DNA from: Pseudomonas sp. GM74
Lineage (GTDB): Bacteria > Pseudomonadota > Gammaproteobacteria > Pseudomonadales > Pseudomonadaceae
Direction of reading: 5' to 3'
Length of the DNA stretch: 64,000 nucleotides
NCBI RefSeq assembly: GCF_000282455.1
Contig: NZ_AKJG01000073.1
Coordinates: forward strand, 21,178-85,177
Shown here: positions 63,076-64,000 of the stretch, in pieces
Layout of the letters: every line of letters starts with the position of its first letter
Position numbering within the stretch: the first letter of the stretch is position 1
Made by a program: the position numbers and the translations under genes
The notes under the pieces: generated by a model
Database searches by the model: none
Told to the model about the DNA's origin: nothing
What the model saw: the letters and a program-made list of their open reading frames with translations, nothing else

Positions 63076-64000
63076 ATGTTGAAGTTTTTGTGTGGCGTAT
63101 TACTGACGCTGGGCATGGTCGCGGGACATTGTGCCCAGGCGGCGTCGGTGCTGTTCCTGAACCCGGGAACCCCCACGGAAGCTTTTTGGATGAGTTACTC
63201 GCAGTTCATGCAGGCCGCGGCGACCGACCTGGGGATGGACTTGCGCATCCAGTATTCCGACCGCGTCTCGGAAAACACTATCCGGCAGGCTCGCGAAGCC
63301 CTTCAGGGCTCCCATCGTCCCGACTATCTGGTCTTCGTCAACGAGCAATACATCGCCCCCGAAATCCTGCGGCTGGCCAAAGGCAGCGGTGTGAAGCTGT
63401 TCATGGTCAACAACGCCTTGACTGCGGATCAGATGAAACTGATCGGCGCCCGACCTGACAAGTATCCCGATTTGCTCGGTAGCCTGGTGCCCAATGACGA
63501 GGAGGGCGGCTACCTGATGCTCAAGGAGCTGATTCGACAGCGCGGCCCGGTGGCCCCTGGCCAGACGATCGAGCTGCTGGCGTTTTCCGGTTTGAAGATC
63601 ACCCCGTCCGCGCAGTTTCGCGAGAAGGGCCTGCGGCGTGCCTTGGCCGAACACCCCGAAGTACGTTTGCGCCAGTTGGTGTACGGCGGCTGGACCCGGC
63701 AACGCGCCTACGAGCAGGCCAGGTTGTTGTTCAAGCGCTACCCGCAGACGTCGCTGGTCTGGGCCGCGAATGACGAGATGGCGTTCGGTGTGATGCAGGC
63801 TTATGCCGAAGCCGGCGGTGTGCCAGGCCAAGGCGTATTGTTCGGCGCGATCAACAATTCACCGGCGGCGTTGCAGGCACTGCTGGACCGTCGCCTGAGC
63901 GTCTTGCTGGGCGGGCACTTCACACTGGGGGGCTGGGCGCTGGTGCAATTGCATGACTACGATGACGGCGTGGACATCAGCCAGTACGGCGGCCGTGACC
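63076..64000 (+). CDS. Periplasmic ABC-type substrate-binding protein (Peripla_BP_4), cut by window end
   Basis: 308 codons are open to the window end. A Sec signal peptide (MLKFLCGVLLTLGMVAGHCA) precedes SVLFLNPGTPTEAFWMSYSQ, followed by sugar-binding-protein-like features: YLVFVNEQYIAPEILRLAKG, PNDEEGGYLMLKELIRQ and SLVWAANDEMAFGVMQAYAE. It resembles the periplasmic binding fold used for sugars or as the sensor partner of a signalling protein. The ribosome site is weak. The downstream gene is out of view, so whether it serves a transporter or a sensory protein cannot be said. Confidence 0.8.
   Translation, partial: MLKFLCGVLLTLGMVAGHCAQAASVLFLNPGTPTEAFWMSYSQFMQAAATDLGMDLRIQYSDRVSENTIRQAREALQGSHRPDYLVFVNEQYIAPEILRLAKGSGVKLFMVNNALTADQMKLIGARPDKYPDLLGSLVPNDEEGGYLMLKELIRQRGPVAPGQTIELLAFSGLKITPSAQFREKGLRRALAEHPEVRLRQLVYGGWTRQRAYEQARLLFKRYPQTSLVWAANDEMAFGVMQAYAEAGGVPGQGVLFGAINNSPAALQALLDRRLSVLLGGHFTLGGWALVQLHDYDDGVDISQYGGRD

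Noticed and set aside
1..64000. CRISPR arrays, transposase genes, integrases, rRNA genes, replication origin
   Set aside because: No regularly spaced identical repeats, no transposase or integrase product and no rRNA-like stretch were seen. The REP repeats are not CRISPR repeats.

Overview
The window comes from a gamma-proteobacterial chromosome, almost certainly a fluorescens-group Pseudomonas. The evidence is high GC, many intergenic repeats of the kind TGTGGGAGCGGGCTTGC, a lexA2-imuA-imuB-dnaE2 mutagenesis operon, a YccA/Bax-inhibitor gene beside tRNA-Ser, and cysI followed by its DUF934 partner. Most of the window is ordinary chromosome. One AT-rich island stands out at about 28.1-33.2 kb.

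Layout. 1-3.7 kb: a cut membrane-protein gene, an epoxide-hydrolase-like alpha/beta hydrolase, a two-Rossmann flavoprotein, then a scar with remnants of a dapF-like gene and of a phage/tailocin gpD gene. 3.9-7.0 kb: a basic-amino-acid-type ABC importer. 7.4-13 kb: tRNA-Ser(UGA), YccA, a YceK lipoprotein, a divergent Lrp regulator/EamA transporter pair, a FUSC membrane protein and a GapN-like aldehyde dehydrogenase. 13.2-16.2 kb: three exported redox proteins (cytochrome c lipoprotein, Tat flavin oxidase, Tat PLP enzyme). 16.4-20.5 kb: an outer-membrane-type protein with a divergent AraC regulator, a DyP peroxidase and a Gfo/Idh/MocA oxidoreductase. 20.7-28.1 kb: a tightly packed eight-gene unit made of a GntR regulator, AprA/AprB-like proteins, a NitT/TauT-type ABC importer, a HEAT-repeat protein and a DUF971 protein.

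28.2-32.8 kb (minus strand) holds the most interesting system: a complete microcin B17-type operon in the order mcbA-B-C-D-E-F. It has a Gly/Cys/Ser-rich precursor, a three-protein azoline/azole synthetase (McbB E1-like, McbC dehydrogenase, McbD YcaO) and a two-component exporter. I see no mcbG. The mcbB frame is broken by one in-frame amber codon. A strong hairpin separates mcbA from mcbB. The far side of the island carries a decayed second copy of the 3' end of the DUF971 gene that borders its near side, which looks like an insertion or duplication scar.

33.4-39.2 kb: the SOS operon lexA2-imuA-imuB-dnaE2 with an AGTAC-N4-GTACT operator. 39.3-47.5 kb: a divergent GntR/FCD regulator and a seven-gene catabolic unit (PotABCD-type ABC importer, two amidohydrolases, a flavin-reductase-fold protein). 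47.7-56.1 kb: a hybrid histidine kinase, a small conserved protein, a strictosidine-synthase-like protein overlapping a fatty-acid-hydroxylase/SRPBCC fusion, a LysR regulator, an SCP2 protein, a histidine phosphatase and SohB. 56.4-60.4 kb: a 1303-residue LRR protein of the DUF6543/NEL-effector type that lacks a visible NEL catalytic cysteine motif. 60.4-64 kb: DUF934 and CysI sulfite reductase, a 37-residue membrane peptide, and a periplasmic binding protein cut by the window end.
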